Counted from the first letter of the stretch, positions 34,115-46,528 are shown. The stretch is DNA of 64,000 nt from Pseudomonadota bacterium (GCA_022566735.1 JADFIG010000008.1:58163-122162); one strand, 5' to 3'. Numbers and translations are program-made. Notes: generated by a model from the letters alone, not told the origin.

Positions 34115-35803
34115 ATGCTGTTCGCGTCCCGACCAGTGTGGGCCAGCGTCGGGCTGTGCGCAGCTTCCTTGACAGCGTGCGCCCACACCGCAGCGGCCAA
34201 CCCGCAGCGGTCGCCACCCCGCCCCCCCGAAACCGCCGCGGCACCGTGGTCTTGCCACACCCACGTGGCCCAGCCCGGAGACACGCTCATCGGGTTGGGG
34301 CAGCGCTACCTTGTCCAGCCCCTGGACTGGCCCGTCCTGGCCCGCCTCAACCACGTCGGCAACCCGCGGCGCATCCCGATCGGCACCCGCTTGTGCGTGC
34401 CGCTGGAGCGCGTGCGCGCCAGCCCCAGCCCCGTCCAGGTGCTGGAGGCCGTGGGCGACACCAGCGCCCACCCTGGCGACCGGCTGCTGCCCGGGCACAG
34501 GGTGCGCACCGGCAGCCAGGGCTACATCACGCTGCAACTGGCCGATGGCTCCGTGCTGAAGGTCCAGTCGGCCACCGAGGCCGTGCTGCAGTCGTCCCAG
34601 AACCATGAACCGGCGGGCGTGCTGCGCACCCTGTGGCAATTGCTGCGCGGACGCATCGAGTCCGTGGTGACGCCGCAGCCTTCCACGCCACCACGCTTCC
34701 AGATCCAGACGCCCCAGGCGACCCTGGCCGTGCGCGGCACCGAATTCCGCGTCACAACGATCCCCGGGCAGACCCTGGCCGAAACGCTCTCGGGTGCCGT
34801 GGCGGTCCGCCAAGGCACCCGGCAGGCCCTGGTGTCCGCGGGCCTGGGCACGGTGGCCACCGCCGACGGCGCGCTGGCCGCCCCCCGCGCCCTGCCCGCG
34901 CCGCCGGACATCGGCCAGGTGCCGACGCTGTTCGAGCGCCCGCTGGTGCGCCTGCCCCTGCCGCCCCTGGCCGAGGGACACCGCTACCGCGTGCAGGTGG
35001 CCGACGACGCCGACTTCCGCCGGGTGCGCGCCGAAGTCGACAGCGCCGAGCCGCTGGTGCGCATCGCCGGCCTGGCCGATGGCGACCACCACTGGCGGGT
35101 GCGCACCAGCGATGCCTCCGGCCTGTCAGGCTCCGACGCCGCGGGGCAGTTTCGCCTGAAGGCCAGGCCCGAGCCTCCCATCCCGACCGCGCCGCTCAGC
35201 GGGGCCAAGCAGCGCACACCGACCATCGACTTCGCCTGGGCGGAGCACCCGCAGGCCAGCCACTACCTCCTGCAAGTGGGTCGCGGAGCGGGCTTCCATG
35301 ACCTGGTGGTCGATCAGGCACGCCTGACCCAGCCCGGACACAGCGTGGCGCTGCCCCCGGGGGATTACGTCTGGCGCGTGCGCACCGCACTCGCCGGCCC
35401 GGACCTGGGCCCCTGGGGCGAGGCGCAGCGCCTGGCCGTGCGCGCCCCTCCAGCCGCCCTGCCACCGCCGACGGTGTCCGACACCACCCTGCTGTTCCAG
35501 CCCCAGGGTGAGCCCGGCCAGCGCTTCGAGTTCCAGCTCGCCCGGGACGCCGGCTTCCACACCGTGCTGGCCGAAGCCGGCGCCCCCGCGGCCGAGGTAC
35601 CAGCACCGGTGGCCGTGCCCCGCCCCGAAGAAGGCGGGCGGCTGTACGTGCGTTACCGCGCCATCGACCCGGACGGCTACATCGGGCCGCACAGCAGCGC
35701 CCAGATCATCGAGTTGCCCGCCTGCCTGCGCAGTGGCAGTGGCGCCTGCGTGCGCAGCAGCCAGGGCCAGCCCGTGCAGACACTGCCCCCGTCCCGGCCA
35801 TGA
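34115..35803 (+). CDS. Secreted LysM/FecR-domain protein
   Basis: A 562-residue lipoprotein-like exported protein: the start has a hydrophobic stretch ending LTACAHT, with a cysteine suited to lipid attachment. A LysM-like segment (HVAQPGDTLIGLGQRYLVQP) occupies about residues 48-95, then a FecR domain (LADGSVLKVQSATEAVLQ, then ATLAVRGTEFRVTT), and three or more repeated beta domains (HRYRVQVADDADFRRVRAEV and SHYLLQVGRGAGFHDLVVDQ) of the FecR/FnIII-like kind. FecR-type proteins relay envelope signals; here the partner is the CHASE2 kinase, which overlaps its stop by four bases. Confidence 0.85.
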   Translation: MLFASRPVWASVGLCAASLTACAHTAAANPQRSPPRPPETAAAPWSCHTHVAQPGDTLIGLGQRYLVQPLDWPVLARLNHVGNPRRIPIGTRLCVPLERVRASPSPVQVLEAVGDTSAHPGDRLLPGHRVRTGSQGYITLQLADGSVLKVQSATEAVLQSSQNHEPAGVLRTLWQLLRGRIESVVTPQPSTPPRFQIQTPQATLAVRGTEFRVTTIPGQTLAETLSGAVAVRQGTRQALVSAGLGTVATADGALAAPRALPAPPDIGQVPTLFERPLVRLPLPPLAEGHRYRVQVADDADFRRVRAEVDSAEPLVRIAGLADGDHHWRVRTSDASGLSGSDAAGQFRLKARPEPPIPTAPLSGAKQRTPTIDFAWAEHPQASHYLLQVGRGAGFHDLVVDQARLTQPGHSVALPPGDYVWRVRTALAGPDLGPWGEAQRLAVRAPPAALPPPTVSDTTLLFQPQGEPGQRFEFQLARDAGFHTVLAEAGAPAAEVPAPVAVPRPEEGGRLYVRYRAIDPDGYIGPHSSAQIIELPACLRSGSGACVRSSQGQPVQTLPPSRP

Positions 35804-38118
35804 CCATGCAACGCCGAGGCGGACCGGGGTGGACGCTGCTCCTGATGGCGGTCACCGCCACCGCCTGCCTCTGGCAATGGACCCTGCCGCTGGACCGCGC
35901 ATGGGCCGACCTGGCCCAGCGCAGCCGCAGCCCCCAAGGCAGCGACGAGGTGGTGCTGGTGGCCATCGACGATGCCAGCATCGAAGCCCTGGGGCGCTGG
36001 CCCTGGCCTCGCAGCACCCATGCACAGGCCCTGCAGCGGCTGGCCGAGGCCCGGCCCCGCGGCGTGATGCTCGACCTGCTGCTGGCCGAGGGGGCCACCG
36101 ACCCGGGCGAAGACGCGCAACTGGCGGCGGCCATGCGGGCCTTGGGCCATGTGGTGCTGCCGGCCGGTTTGTTGCCGCAGGCCACCCGCAGCGAGCCCTG
36201 GCTCCGTCCCATCGAGGTCTTGCGCCCCCACGCCGTGCTGGCCCACGCCGATGCGGCGCCGGACGCCGACGGCACCGTCCGGCACGCCGCGATGTGGGCA
36301 GGCAGCGATGTCAGCCTGCTGCCGCATCCGGCCCTGGCCCTGCTGGCTTCGGGGCGGCTTTGGCCACAGGGCGTTCCCCTTCAGCCGCCGGTGCGCTCGG
36401 CCACCGAAGGGCACGACGAGGGCCTGAACACCCTGGGCGGCTGGCGCCGGGCCACGGTGCTCACGCCGGACCTGTCGCGCACCGGCCGGCCCCGCACGGT
36501 GTCCTTCGTGGCGCTGTTGCGTGGCGAGGTGCCGGCGCAGTGGCTGCGCGAACGCTTCGTCGTCATCGGTGTGACGGCGCAGGGGATGGGCACGCGCCTG
36601 CCCACGGCGCTCACCCCACGCGATGGCATGTCCGGGGCCGAACTGATCGCGCGGGTGACGCAGGCGCTCGCCCATGGCTGGCTGATCCACCCCCTGCCCC
36701 CGGGCTGGAACGCGGCCCTGTCGGCTGGCCTGGTGGGCGCGCTGCTGTGGGCCATGCGCCGGCTCAAACCGGGCAGCGCCCTGCTGGCTTGCGCGGGCGT
36801 GGCCGCAGGGGCGCTGGCCGTGTCCTGGGCGCTGGCTGTGTGGGCAGGCGTGGGGTGGCCACCCTTCGCCCTGACCGGGGCGGCACTGCTGTGCTATCCC
36901 GTCTGGAGCTGGCGCCGCCTGCAGGCCACGGCCAAGGCCCTGGAGCACGAACTGCAGACCCTGGCGGCCGAGCCCGGCCTGGGCCCGGTCACCCAGCCCG
37001 GCGAGCGCGGCACGGTGGACTTCATGCGCCAGCGCACCGAGGCACTGCATGAGGCGAATGCGCAGTTGCGCCAGGCCCGGGCGCTGCTGGCCCACACCCT
37101 GGCCGTGCTGCCCGACGCCGTCTGGGTGCTGGACACGCAGGGGCGCATCGTCCAGGCCAACCAGCAGGCCTGCGCTCTGATGCAGATGCCGGCCACGACG
37201 GCCTGCGGGCGCACGCTGGACCAGGCCCTGAGCGGCTGGATGCCCGCCGACGCCCCGCAGTGGTCCATGCTGCTGCAGCAGTCTCGCCGCCAGGGCACGC
37301 CCTTGAGCACCGAGGCGGCCCACGGCAGCGGCGCGCAAAGGCTGGTCTCGCTGCTGTCGACCGAGCACGGCCACATCGTGTGCGCCACCGACGTGACGGA
37401 CTTGCGCCAGGCCGAGTTGCAGCGCACCGAGTTGCTGGGCTTCATCGCGCACGACATCCGCTCGCCACAGGCCTCGCTGATCTCGCTGGTGGAGCTGCAC
37501 CGCATCGGCGGCAGCCTGACCCAGGAGGAAACGTTCTCCCACGTCGAGGCCATGGCGCGTCAGACCCTGGCGCTGTGCGAGGAGCTGCTGCAGGTGATGC
37601 GCGCCGAGACCCGCGCCCTCACCCTGGACGATGGCGACCTGTGCGCCCTGGCCGGGGGCGCCATCGACGAGATGCAGATGCAGGCCCGCGCCAAGGGCAT
37701 CGCCCTGAGCGGCGACTGGCCCGCAGGCCACCGCCAGACCGCCCGCTTCGACGACTACCTGCTGCACCGCGCGGTGGTGAACCTGCTGAGCAACGCGGTC
37801 AAGTTCAGCCCCGATGGCGCACGGGTGACGGTCTCGCTGCGCCGCCAGGGCGATGCCCATGTGCTGTCTGTGCAGGACCAGGGGCCAGGCATCCCCGAGT
37901 CCGAGCTGGGCCGGCTGTTCAAGCGCTACGAACGGGTCGAGCAGGGCCGACCGTCTCGGCTCGCGGCAGGCATCGGCCTGGGTCTGGTCTTCATCGACAC
38001 CGTGGCGCGGCGCCACGGCGGGCACGTGCACGTCATCAACCAGCCCGGCGTGGGGGCCTGCTTCGAGCTGTGGCTGCCGGCGCAGGTGTCAGCCCAGGCG
38101 CCAGCCCCCCACCCCTGA
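35800..38118 (+). CDS. CHASE2-domain sensor histidine kinase
   Basis: A 772-residue protein. After a first membrane helix, residues ~40-300 form an extracytoplasmic CHASE2 sensor (VVLVAIDDASIEALGRWPWP is its signature), followed by further membrane segments, a PAS-like region (VLPDAVWVLDTQGRIVQANQ), the H box FIAHDIRSPQ with phospho-acceptor H551, and a HATPase domain (NLLSNAVKFSP and GIGLGLVFIDTVARRHGG). Coupled by ATGA to the LysM/FecR gene. No response regulator is next to it, so the target of phosphotransfer is not evident. Confidence 0.9.
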   Translation: MTMQRRGGPGWTLLLMAVTATACLWQWTLPLDRAWADLAQRSRSPQGSDEVVLVAIDDASIEALGRWPWPRSTHAQALQRLAEARPRGVMLDLLLAEGATDPGEDAQLAAAMRALGHVVLPAGLLPQATRSEPWLRPIEVLRPHAVLAHADAAPDADGTVRHAAMWAGSDVSLLPHPALALLASGRLWPQGVPLQPPVRSATEGHDEGLNTLGGWRRATVLTPDLSRTGRPRTVSFVALLRGEVPAQWLRERFVVIGVTAQGMGTRLPTALTPRDGMSGAELIARVTQALAHGWLIHPLPPGWNAALSAGLVGALLWAMRRLKPGSALLACAGVAAGALAVSWALAVWAGVGWPPFALTGAALLCYPVWSWRRLQATAKALEHELQTLAAEPGLGPVTQPGERGTVDFMRQRTEALHEANAQLRQARALLAHTLAVLPDAVWVLDTQGRIVQANQQACALMQMPATTACGRTLDQALSGWMPADAPQWSMLLQQSRRQGTPLSTEAAHGSGAQRLVSLLSTEHGHIVCATDVTDLRQAELQRTELLGFIAHDIRSPQASLISLVELHRIGGSLTQEETFSHVEAMARQTLALCEELLQVMRAETRALTLDDGDLCALAGGAIDEMQMQARAKGIALSGDWPAGHRQTARFDDYLLHRAVVNLLSNAVKFSPDGARVTVSLRRQGDAHVLSVQDQGPGIPESELGRLFKRYERVEQGRPSRLAAGIGLGLVFIDTVARRHGGHVHVINQPGVGACFELWLPAQVSAQAPAPHP

Positions 38119-38703
38119 TCAATGCGCCAGCACCGACTCCAGCTCGGCAAAGCTGCGTGAGTGCAGATCGGGGACGAGCGTCGTGTTCATGCCCATCTCC
38201 AGGCGGCGCGCCGAGAACAGACCGCGCAGCACCGTGCCACCGTCTTTCTGCTGGGTGACCAGCAGGTAGCGCAGGCCGTGCTCCTGCATGGTCGCGGCGA
38301 TGTCGCCCACACAGGCGCTGCGCACCTCGGCCATGTCGACGGTGTCCCATTGCGACACGGGCACCATGATGTCGGCCAGGGTCAACTCGTGGTGCGCGAC
38401 CTGCTGGCTGGACGCCCGCTGCACCGGGCGCTCGCCCTGGATGTCCTCGGCCGCGACCATGCCGGCAAGTTCACCGTCGGCCCCCGACACGAAGACCATG
38501 CGCACCCCGGCACGCACCATCAGGTGCAGGGTGGCGTCCAGGCCATCGCGGTGGCTGGCGACGACGCAGGCGCTGTGGTGCAGGTCGGTCAGCAGGCTCA
38601 TCGCAGGGTCGCCGGGGCGGGCCGAGCGCTGCACCTTGGGCAGGCTGGGCGCCCGATGGAGGGCCTGCAAAGGCAGGGTCCTGAAGCCTTGGCGTTGCGG
38701 CAT
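38119..38703 (-). CDS. CBS-domain protein
   Basis: A 194-residue protein with a pair of CBS modules (SACVVASHRDGLDATLHLMV, then GVRMVFVSGADGELAGMVAA, and later ADIMVPVSQWDTVDMAEV). CBS pairs bind adenine nucleotides and regulate partner proteins. No enzyme domain is attached. ATG 38703 has AAGGAG upstream. Its stop codon abuts the stop codon of the sensor kinase. The 220 bases upstream hold a short inverted repeat, TGTCCCGTGGGACA, at 38798-38811, but no gene. Confidence 0.8.
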   Translation of the reverse strand: MPQRQGFRTLPLQALHRAPSLPKVQRSARPGDPAMSLLTDLHHSACVVASHRDGLDATLHLMVRAGVRMVFVSGADGELAGMVAAEDIQGERPVQRASSQQVAHHELTLADIMVPVSQWDTVDMAEVRSACVGDIAATMQEHGLRYLLVTQQKDGGTVLRGLFSARRLEMGMNTTLVPDLHSRSFAELESVLAH

Positions 38704-38922
38704 GACGCACTCCTTTCGCGCATTCCACGGGTTTCGCGATCGCACGCCCGGGGTGCGGGCCGCCCTGTCAGCGGGCTGCCAACCTCACGCCTGGCCGTGT
38801 CCCGTGGGACAGGGTACGCCGCCCGGCGCTGTCTGCACAGGGGGTTGACCATGCCCCTGGCGACGAGGGTGTGATCTCACGCACACCCTGCGCGGCCACT
38901 CACGGCGCACGCCGAGGTGAAC

Positions 38923-39702
38923 TCACAGGCGCACCGGGATGCCGCGTGCGGCCATCACGGCCTTGGCCTGGGCCACGGTGTACTCGCCGTAGTGGAAGAT
39001 GCTGGCAGCCAGCACCGCATCGGCGCCGCCTTGCTGCACGCCATCGGCCAGGTGGTCGAGGTTGCCCACGCCGCCCGAGGCGATCACGGGCACGCCCACG
39101 GCATCGGACACGGCGCGGGTCAAGGCCAGGTCGAAGCCCGACTTGGTGCCATCGCGGTCCATGCTGGTCAGCAGGATCTCGCCGGCACCGTGCTCGGCCA
39201 TCTGCGCGGCCCAGGCCACGGCGTCCAGGCCCACGTTCTTGCGGCCACCGTGGCTGTAGACGTCCCAGCCCGGCCCCTTGGCGGCCAGGTCATCGCCCTG
39301 GCGCTTCTTGGCGTCGATGGCCACGACGATGCACTGCGAGCCGTATTTCTCGGACGCATCGCGGATGACCTGCGGGTTGGCGATGGCCGCCGAGTTGAAG
39401 CTGACCTTGTCCGCGCCGGCATTGAGCAGGCGGCGCACGTCCTCGACGGTGCGCACGCCCCCACCCACCGTCAGCGGGATGAAGACCTGCGAGGCCACCG
39501 CCTCGATGATGTGCAGGATCAGGTCGCGGCCGTCGCTGGTGGCGGTGATGTCCAGGAAGGTGAGCTCGTCGGCGCCCTGCTCGTTGTAGCGGGCAGCGAT
39601 CTCCACCGGGTCACCGGCGTCACGCAGTTCGACGAAGTTCACGCCCTTGACGACGCGACCGCCCGTCACGTCCAGGCAGGGGATGATGCGTTTGGCCAGC
39701 AC
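38923..39702 (-). CDS. hisF: Imidazole glycerol phosphate synthase, cyclase subunit HisF
   Basis: A 259-residue TIM-barrel protein of normal length. [20 protein letters not shown] carries the first catalytic Asp; the second is in [12 protein letters not shown]. Phosphate loops [10 protein letters not shown] and [10 protein letters not shown] are present. HisF uses ammonia from HisH to build the imidazole ring and release AICAR. Last gene of the minus-strand his run; hisI and hisE, which usually follow, are instead 9 kb away in opposite orientation. Confidence 0.98.
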   Translation of the reverse strand: MLAKRIIPCLDVTGGRVVKGVNFVELRDAGDPVEIAARYNEQGADELTFLDITATSDGRDLILHIIEAVASQVFIPLTVGGGVRTVEDVRRLLNAGADKVSFNSAAIANPQVIRDASEKYGSQCIVVAIDAKKRQGDDLAAKGPGWDVYSHGGRKNVGLDAVAWAAQMAEHGAGEILLTSMDRDGTKSGFDLALTRAVSDAVGVPVIASGGVGNLDHLADGVQQGGADAVLAASIFHYGEYTVAQAKAVMAARGIPVRL

Positions 39703-39716
39703 GTCCGCGTCCCGCC

Positions 39717-40463
39717 TCAGGCCTTGCCGTTGAGTTCGTCGGCGCGTTGTTGCGCTGCGGCGAAGTCCAGGTCGCCGGTGTAGATGGCGCGACCGCAGAT
39801 CACGCCCTCAACGCCTTCGGATTCGACCGCGCAGAGTTCTTCGATGTTCCGGATGTTGGACAGGCCGCCCGAGGCGATCACCGGCACCGTGAGGGCCTGG
39901 GCCAGCTTCACGGTGGCCTCGATGTTGATGCCCGAGAGCATGCCGTCGCGGCCGATGTCGGTGTAGATCACGCCTTCGACGCCGTAGTCCTCGAACTTCT
40001 TGGCCAGGTCGATGACCTCGTGGCCGGAGAGCTTGCTCCAGCCGTCGGTGGCGACCTTGCCGTCCTTGGCGTCCAGGCCGACGATGATGTGGCCGCCGAA
40101 GGCCACGCACGCGTCTTTCAGGAAGCCGGGGTTCTTGACCGCGGCCGTGCCGATGATGACGTAGCTCAGGCCGTCGTCGAGGTAGCGCTCGATGGTGTCG
40201 AGGTCGCGGATGCCGCCACCAAGTTGCACGGGGATCTCGTCACCCACCTCTTTGATGATGGCCTTGATGGCCGCCTCGTTGACGGGCTTGCCGGCAAACG
40301 CGCCGTTGAGGTCCACCAGGTGCAGGCGGCGCGCGCCCGCGTCCAGCCAGCGCCGGGCCATCGCGGCCGGGTCCTCGCCGAAGGTGGTGGAGTCGTTCAT
40401 GTCGCCTTGCTTGAGGCGCACACACTTGCCGTCTTTCAGGTCAATCGCAGGAATCAGCAGCAT
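39717..40463 (-). CDS. hisA: ProFAR isomerase HisA
   Basis: A 248-residue TIM barrel related to His[21 protein letters not shown] starts the protein with the catalytic Asp; the second Asp is in [12 protein letters not shown]. It converts ProFAR to PRFAR. Separated from hisF by 14 bases and from hisH by 66. Confidence 0.98.
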   Translation of the reverse strand: MLLIPAIDLKDGKCVRLKQGDMNDSTTFGEDPAAMARRWLDAGARRLHLVDLNGAFAGKPVNEAAIKAIIKEVGDEIPVQLGGGIRDLDTIERYLDDGLSYVIIGTAAVKNPGFLKDACVAFGGHIIVGLDAKDGKVATDGWSKLSGHEVIDLAKKFEDYGVEGVIYTDIGRDGMLSGINIEATVKLAQALTVPVIASGGLSNIRNIEELCAVESEGVEGVICGRAIYTGDLDFAAAQQRADELNGKA

Positions 40464-40529
40464 GGCTGGGATGCGGTTCGGTGGGTCGGTCGTCGGGGAG
40501 TCTGGCGAACCAGACGGGGAGGAAACTGC

Positions 40530-41216
40530 TCAGGGACGCCAGAGCAGGAAATTGCGGTAGAGCGCCAGGCCGTGCTCGGCGCTCTTTTCCGGATGGAACT
40601 GCGTGGCAAAAATGTTATCCCGTGCCACCACGCTGGTAAAGCGGACACCGTACTCGGTTTCGCCGGCGCTGTGTTGGGGATTGTCCACATGCGCGTGGTA
40701 GCTGTGCACGAAGTAGAACCAGCTCTCGTCGGGGATGCCGGCCCACACCGGATGGGGCTGGCCGCCCCACAGACCGGCGTGGCGCGTCTGGCTGACGCGG
40801 TTCCAGCCCATCTGCGGCACCTTGTAGCGGCTGCCGTCGGGCTGGGTCATGCCATCGAGGCGGAACTTGACGACACGGCCGGGGATGAGTCCCAGGCCCG
40901 GGGTGTCCTGCTCTTCGGAGTGGTCCAGCAGCATCTGCATGCCCACGCACACGCCCATCAGCGGCTTGTTGAGGGCGGCGTGCAGCACGGCGCCGAACAG
41001 CTCGCCGCCATGGGCTTCGCGCAACTCGCGCATGCAGTCACGCATGGCGCCCTGGCCGGGCAGCACGACGCGCTCGGCGGCATGCACCAACTGGGGGTCG
41101 TTGGTGACGCGCACCTGCAGGTTCAGGCCTTGGGCGGCATGCTCGACCGCCTGCCAGACGGAACGCAGGTTGCCCATGCCGTAGTCGATGACGGCAACGA
41201 TCGGGTTCTGGCTCAT
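40530..41216 (-). CDS. hisH: Imidazole glycerol phosphate synthase, glutaminase subunit HisH
   Basis: A 228-residue class I glutamine amidotransferase. The oxyanion and nucleophile region is [16 protein letters not shown] with the active cysteine, and the His-Glu pair is in [13 protein letters not shown]. It supplies ammonia to HisF. ATG 41216 is preferred over an upstream frame start because the protein then begins with the normal [14 protein letters not shown]. Confidence 0.97.
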   Translation of the reverse strand: MSQNPIVAVIDYGMGNLRSVWQAVEHAAQGLNLQVRVTNDPQLVHAAERVVLPGQGAMRDCMRELREAHGGELFGAVLHAALNKPLMGVCVGMQMLLDHSEEQDTPGLGLIPGRVVKFRLDGMTQPDGSRYKVPQMGWNRVSQTRHAGLWGGQPHPVWAGIPDESWFYFVHSYHAHVDNPQHSAGETEYGVRFTSVVARDNIFATQFHPEKSAEHGLALYRNFLLWRP

Positions 41217-41267
41217 GGTTTCAGGCGCGGCAGCCGACTTGCTTGGGCCACCCGTTGACGACACAGA

Positions 41268-41894
41268 TCACAGCGAGCCCTTGGTGGACGGGATGACGCC
41301 GGCCATGCGGGGGTCGCGCTCCAGGGCGGCACGCAAGGCGCGAGCAAAGGCCTTGAACACGGTCTCGCACTGGTGGTGGGCGTTCACACCGCGCAGGTTG
41401 TCGATGTGCAGGGTGACGCCGGCGTGGTTGACGAAGCCCTGGAAGAACTCGAAGGTCAGCTGGGTGTCGAAGCCGCCGATGCTGCCCGACGTGAACGGCA
41501 CGTGCATGGTCAGGCCCGGGCGGCCGGAGAAGTCCACCACCACGCGCGACAAGGCCTCGTCCAGTGGCACATAGGCGTGGCCGTAGCGGCGGATGCCTTT
41601 CTTGTCGCCCAGGGCCTTGGCGAAGGCCTGGCCCAGGGTGATGCCGACGTCTTCGACGGTGTGGTGGCCGTCGATGTGGAGGTCGCCCACGGCGTGGATG
41701 TCGAGGTCGATCAGGCCGTGGCGGGCGATCTGGTCGAGCATGTGGTCGAAGAAGCCGATGCCGGTGTGCAGCTTGGCGGCCCCCGTGCCGTCGAGGTTGA
41801 CGCGCACGGTGATCTGGGTTTCGGCGGTGTGGCGGGTGACCTCGGCCTTGCGCTGGGCGTCAAGGGGGATCAGGCCGTCGGTGGGGACGTTCAT
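41268..41894 (-). CDS. hisB: Imidazoleglycerol-phosphate dehydratase HisB
   Basis: A 208-residue monofunctional dehydratase without the N-terminal phosphatase half found in E. coli. Manganese-binding histidines lie in [25 protein letters not shown] and the late [17 protein letters not shown]. The histidinol-phosphatase step must therefore be encoded elsewhere. It overlaps hisC by four bases. Confidence 0.97.
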   Translation of the reverse strand: MNVPTDGLIPLDAQRKAEVTRHTAETQITVRVNLDGTGAAKLHTGIGFFDHMLDQIARHGLIDLDIHAVGDLHIDGHHTVEDVGITLGQAFAKALGDKKGIRRYGHAYVPLDEALSRVVVDFSGRPGLTMHVPFTSGSIGGFDTQLTFEFFQGFVNHAGVTLHIDNLRGVNAHHQCETVFKAFARALRAALERDPRMAGVIPSTKGSL

Positions 41895-43015
41895 GCGTTG
41901 GCGGCGTTCAAGGGTTCACGCAGGATCTCGGCCAGGGCCGCGATCAGCGCGTCGTTCTCCGCGGGCGTGCCCACGGTCAGACGGACGCAGTTTGCCAGCA
42001 ATTCGTGCAGGCCTGCGACATTTTTGATCAGGATGCCCCGCGCCTTGAGGGCCGCGAAGACGCCGGCCGCATCGTTGACGCGCACCAGGATCATGTTGGC
42101 CTGGCTGGGGTAGGCGCGCGCACCGGGCATGCCGGCCAGCGCGGCCAGCAGGCGCTCGCGCTCGGCCTTGATCGTCTCGGCCTGGCGGGCGAACTCGTCG
42201 GCATGCGCCAGGGCGAACAGCGCGGCCTCGGTGTTGAGCACGCTGATGTTGTAGGGCGGACGCACCTTCTCGACCTGCTCGATGAGGTCGGCGCGGCCCA
42301 TCATGTAGCCCAGGCGCACACCGGCCAGGCCGAACTTGGAGAGCGTGCGCATCAGCAGGACGTGCGGCTGGCGCTGCGGCTCGGCCGCCAGGCGGTCCAG
42401 GCAGCTGCGGCTGGCGAAGGGCTGGTAGGCCTCGTCGATGACGACCAGGCCCGGGTGCCCTGCCTCGCCGTTGGCGGCCACGGCGGCGATGACCTGCTCG
42501 ATCACGGCCTCGTCCCACAGGTTGGCCGTGGGGTTGTTCGGGTAGGCGATGTAGGTCAACGCCGGCTTGTGTTCGCGGATGGCCGCCAGCATGGCCGGGC
42601 CATCGAGCTCGAAATCGCGCGTCAGCGGCACGCCCACGAAGCGCAGGCCGTTTTGCCTGGCGAAAGCCTCGTACATGACGAAGCCCGGCAGAGGCGCCAG
42701 CGCCACCGCGCCAGGCTGCGCGCAGGCCACCGACAGCAGGCTGATGAGCTCGTCCGAGCCGTTGCCCAGCACCAGGCCGAACTCGGCGGGCACGCCCGCG
42801 TGGGCGCGCAAGGCGGTGTGCAGGTCGTTGATGCGCACGCCGGGGTAGCGGTTCAGCGCCACGGCACCCAGGCGCTGACCCAGCTCGGCCTGCAGCGCGG
42901 CTGGCAGCGTGAAGGGGTTTTCCATCGCGTCGAGCTTGATGAAGCCGGCGGCGTCCTGCACGTGGTAGGCGTGCATGGCCAGCACATCGGGGCGGAAGAC
43001 GTTGAGCAGGCTCAT
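41891..43015 (-). CDS. hisC: Histidinol-phosphate aminotransferase HisC
   Basis: A 374-residue fold-type I PLP enzyme. [22 protein letters not shown] and [12 protein letters not shown] are family blocks; the PLP lysine is in [17 protein letters not shown]. It transaminates imidazole-acetol phosphate. Three bases separate it from hisD and it overlaps hisB, so the three are co-translated. Confidence 0.97.
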   Translation of the reverse strand: MSLLNVFRPDVLAMHAYHVQDAAGFIKLDAMENPFTLPAALQAELGQRLGAVALNRYPGVRINDLHTALRAHAGVPAEFGLVLGNGSDELISLLSVACAQPGAVALAPLPGFVMYEAFARQNGLRFVGVPLTRDFELDGPAMLAAIREHKPALTYIAYPNNPTANLWDEAVIEQVIAAVAANGEAGHPGLVVIDEAYQPFASRSCLDRLAAEPQRQPHVLLMRTLSKFGLAGVRLGYMMGRADLIEQVEKVRPPYNISVLNTEAALFALAHADEFARQAETIKAERERLLAALAGMPGARAYPSQANMILVRVNDAAGVFAALKARGILIKNVAGLHELLANCVRLTVGTPAENDALIAALAEILREPLNAANA

Positions 43016-43018
43016 GGC

Positions 43019-44344
43019 TTATTTCTTCAGGCGGTCTTTCAGGCGAAACTCGGCGGCCTGGGCATGGGCCTGCAGGCCTTCGCCATGGGCCAGCACGGAA
43101 GCCACGCGGCCCAGCACCTGGGCACCGGCCTCGCTGACCTCGATCAGGCTGCTTCGCTTCTGGAAGTCATAGACGCCCAGCGGCGAGGAGAAACGCGCCG
43201 TGCCCGAGGTGGGCAGCACATGGTTGGGGCCGGCGCAGTAGTCGCCCAGGCTCTCGCTGGTGTAGGCGCCCAGGAAGATGGCGCCGGCGTGCTTGAGCAG
43301 CGGCTCCCAGCGGTGCGGCTCGTGGCTGGACACTTCCAGGTGCTCGGGCGCGATGCGGTTGGAGATCTCGCAAGCCTCTTCCATGCTGCGGGTCAGGATC
43401 AGCGCGCCCCGCCCTTCCAGCGAAGCCCGGATGATGTCGGCGCGCGGCATGGTGGGCAGCAGGCGGTCGATGGCGGCCTGCACCTTCGCGATGTAGGCCG
43501 CGTCCGGGCACAGCAGGATGCTCTGCGCCAGCTCGTCGTGCTCGGCCTGGCTGAACAGGTCCATGGCGACCCAGTCGGGCGGCGTGGAACCATCGGCCAG
43601 CACCAGGATCTCGCTGGGGCCGGCGATCATGTCGATGCCCACGGTGCCGAAGACGTGCTTCTTGGCGCTGGCCACATAGGCGTTGCCCGGCCCGGTGATC
43701 TTGTCCACCTTCGGGACCGTGGCCGTGCCGTAAGCCAAGGCGGCCACGGCCTGGGCGCCACCGATGGTGAAGGCCCGGGTGACGCCAGCCACGTACGCCG
43801 CGGCCAGCACCAGCGGGTTTCTCTCGCCTCTCGGGGTGGGCACCACCATGATGATCTCGGCCACGCCGGCCACGTGGGCGGGGATGGCGTTCATCAGCAC
43901 CGACGAGGGGTAGGCCGCCTTGCCACCGGGCACGTAGATGCCCACGCGGTCCAGCGGCGTGACCTTCTGGCCCAGCAGGGTGCCGTCTTCGTCGCGGTAG
44001 GCCCAGCTCTCGCCACAGGCGGCCTTCTGGCGCTCGTGGTAGCTGCGTACACGGCGGGCCGCGGACTCCAGCGCCTCGCGCTGCACGGCGGGCAGGCTGT
44101 CGAAAGCGGCCTTCAGCTCGACCTGGGTGAGTTCCAGACCGGCCATCGACTCGGCTTGCACCTGGTCGAAGCGGGCGGTGAAGTCCAGCACGGCCGCATC
44201 GCCACGGCTGCGCACATCGGCCAGGATGTCGGCCACGCGCTGCTCGATGGCCGAGTCCGTCTCGGCCGACCAGTGCAGCACCTGCTGGAAGGCGGCATCG
44301 AAGTCGGGCTGGGTGGTGGCGAGGTGACGGATGGCGACGGTCAT
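43019..44344 (-). CDS. hisD: Histidinol dehydrogenase HisD
   Basis: A 441-residue zinc enzyme that makes the last two oxidations to histidine. [32 protein letters not shown] and [18 protein letters not shown] are nucleotide-binding and structural blocks. Zinc ligands are in [10 protein letters not shown] and the late [20 protein letters not shown] with the Asp and His. Full length. Confidence 0.98.
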   Translation of the reverse strand: MTVAIRHLATTQPDFDAAFQQVLHWSAETDSAIEQRVADILADVRSRGDAAVLDFTARFDQVQAESMAGLELTQVELKAAFDSLPAVQREALESAARRVRSYHERQKAACGESWAYRDEDGTLLGQKVTPLDRVGIYVPGGKAAYPSSVLMNAIPAHVAGVAEIIMVVPTPRGERNPLVLAAAYVAGVTRAFTIGGAQAVAALAYGTATVPKVDKITGPGNAYVASAKKHVFGTVGIDMIAGPSEILVLADGSTPPDWVAMDLFSQAEHDELAQSILLCPDAAYIAKVQAAIDRLLPTMPRADIIRASLEGRGALILTRSMEEACEISNRIAPEHLEVSSHEPHRWEPLLKHAGAIFLGAYTSESLGDYCAGPNHVLPTSGTARFSSPLGVYDFQKRSSLIEVSEAGAQVLGRVASVLAHGEGLQAHAQAAEFRLKDRLKK

Positions 44345-44467
44345 GGCAAGAGGATCTCAGAAATCACGCGGCAGTGCGCGGCGCAACGATGGGATCTGGC
44401 GATGGGCGCGATAGGCGACAGAAGCGGGAACGAGGGCAGCGATGGGGGCGACGGGATCAGGCCCCGT
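44345..44467. other. hisG-hisD spacer with repeated GCGATGGG-like units
   Basis: This 123-base spacer is the longest gap between neighbouring genes of the his run. On the plus strand related units appear as ACGATGGGA, GCGATGGGC and GCGATGGGG between 44386 and 44449. No terminator or start codon for another gene is evident. It might form alternative structures in the his message, which is only a guess. Confidence 0.35.
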
Positions 44468-45117
44468 TCACTGCGGGATGGCCGACTCGAAGGCCTGGAT
44501 CACGGCGCGGATGGCCTCGCGCTTGAGCTTGAGCGAGGCCTGGTTGACCACCAGACGCGAGCTGATCTGCATGATCTCCTCGACCTCGACCAGCTTGTTG
44601 GCCTTGAGCGTGTTGCCCGTGGAAACCAGGTCCACGATGGCGTCGGCCAGGCCGGTCAGCGGCGCCAGCTCCATCGAGCCATAGAGCTTGATGAGGTCCA
44701 CGTGCACGCCCTTGTTGGCAAAGTGCTCGCGCGCGATCGCCGTGTACTTGGTGGCCACGCGGATGCGCGAACCCTGCTTGACGGCGGCGGCATAGTCGAA
44801 GTCGGCGCGCACGGCCACGCTCATGCGGCACTTGGCGATGTTCAGGTCCAGCGGCTGGTAGAGGCCATCGCTGCCTTCCTGGCTGCCGGTGTGCTCGATG
44901 AGCACGTCCTTGCCGGCCACGCCGATGTCGGCGCCGCCATGCTGCACGTAGGTGGGCACGTCGGTGGCGCGCACCAGCACCACGCGCACGTCATCGCGGT
45001 TGGTGGGCAGGATGAGCTTGCGCGACTTTTCCGGGTCTTCCAGCACCTGGATGCCGGCGGCGGCCAGCAGCGGCAGGGTCTCTTCGAAGATGCGGCCTTT
45101 GGAGAGGGCGAGGGTGA

Positions 45118-45121
<4 letters not shown>
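44468..45121 (-). CDS. hisG: ATP phosphoribosyltransferase HisG, short form
   Basis: A 217-residue enzyme, the short HisG type that lacks the C-terminal ACT-like regulatory domain. [19 protein letters not shown] opens the protein, and [14 protein letters not shown] is the PRPP-binding loop. It makes PR-ATP, the first committed step. Short forms need the HisZ subunit for activity and histidine feedback; hisZ is not in this window. Its ATG overlaps the murA stop. Confidence 0.96.
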
Positions 45122-46416
<1,295 letters not shown>

Positions 46417-46528
46417 GAAGCACGAAGGGCGCACGGGCCACCGCACCGGGGTGACGCATGCGCCATGTGAAAAAGTTCAGGGGCGGGTTGCAGGGGGTCG
46501 TGTCTGTCTGGCGAGACGCAGCGGCAAG

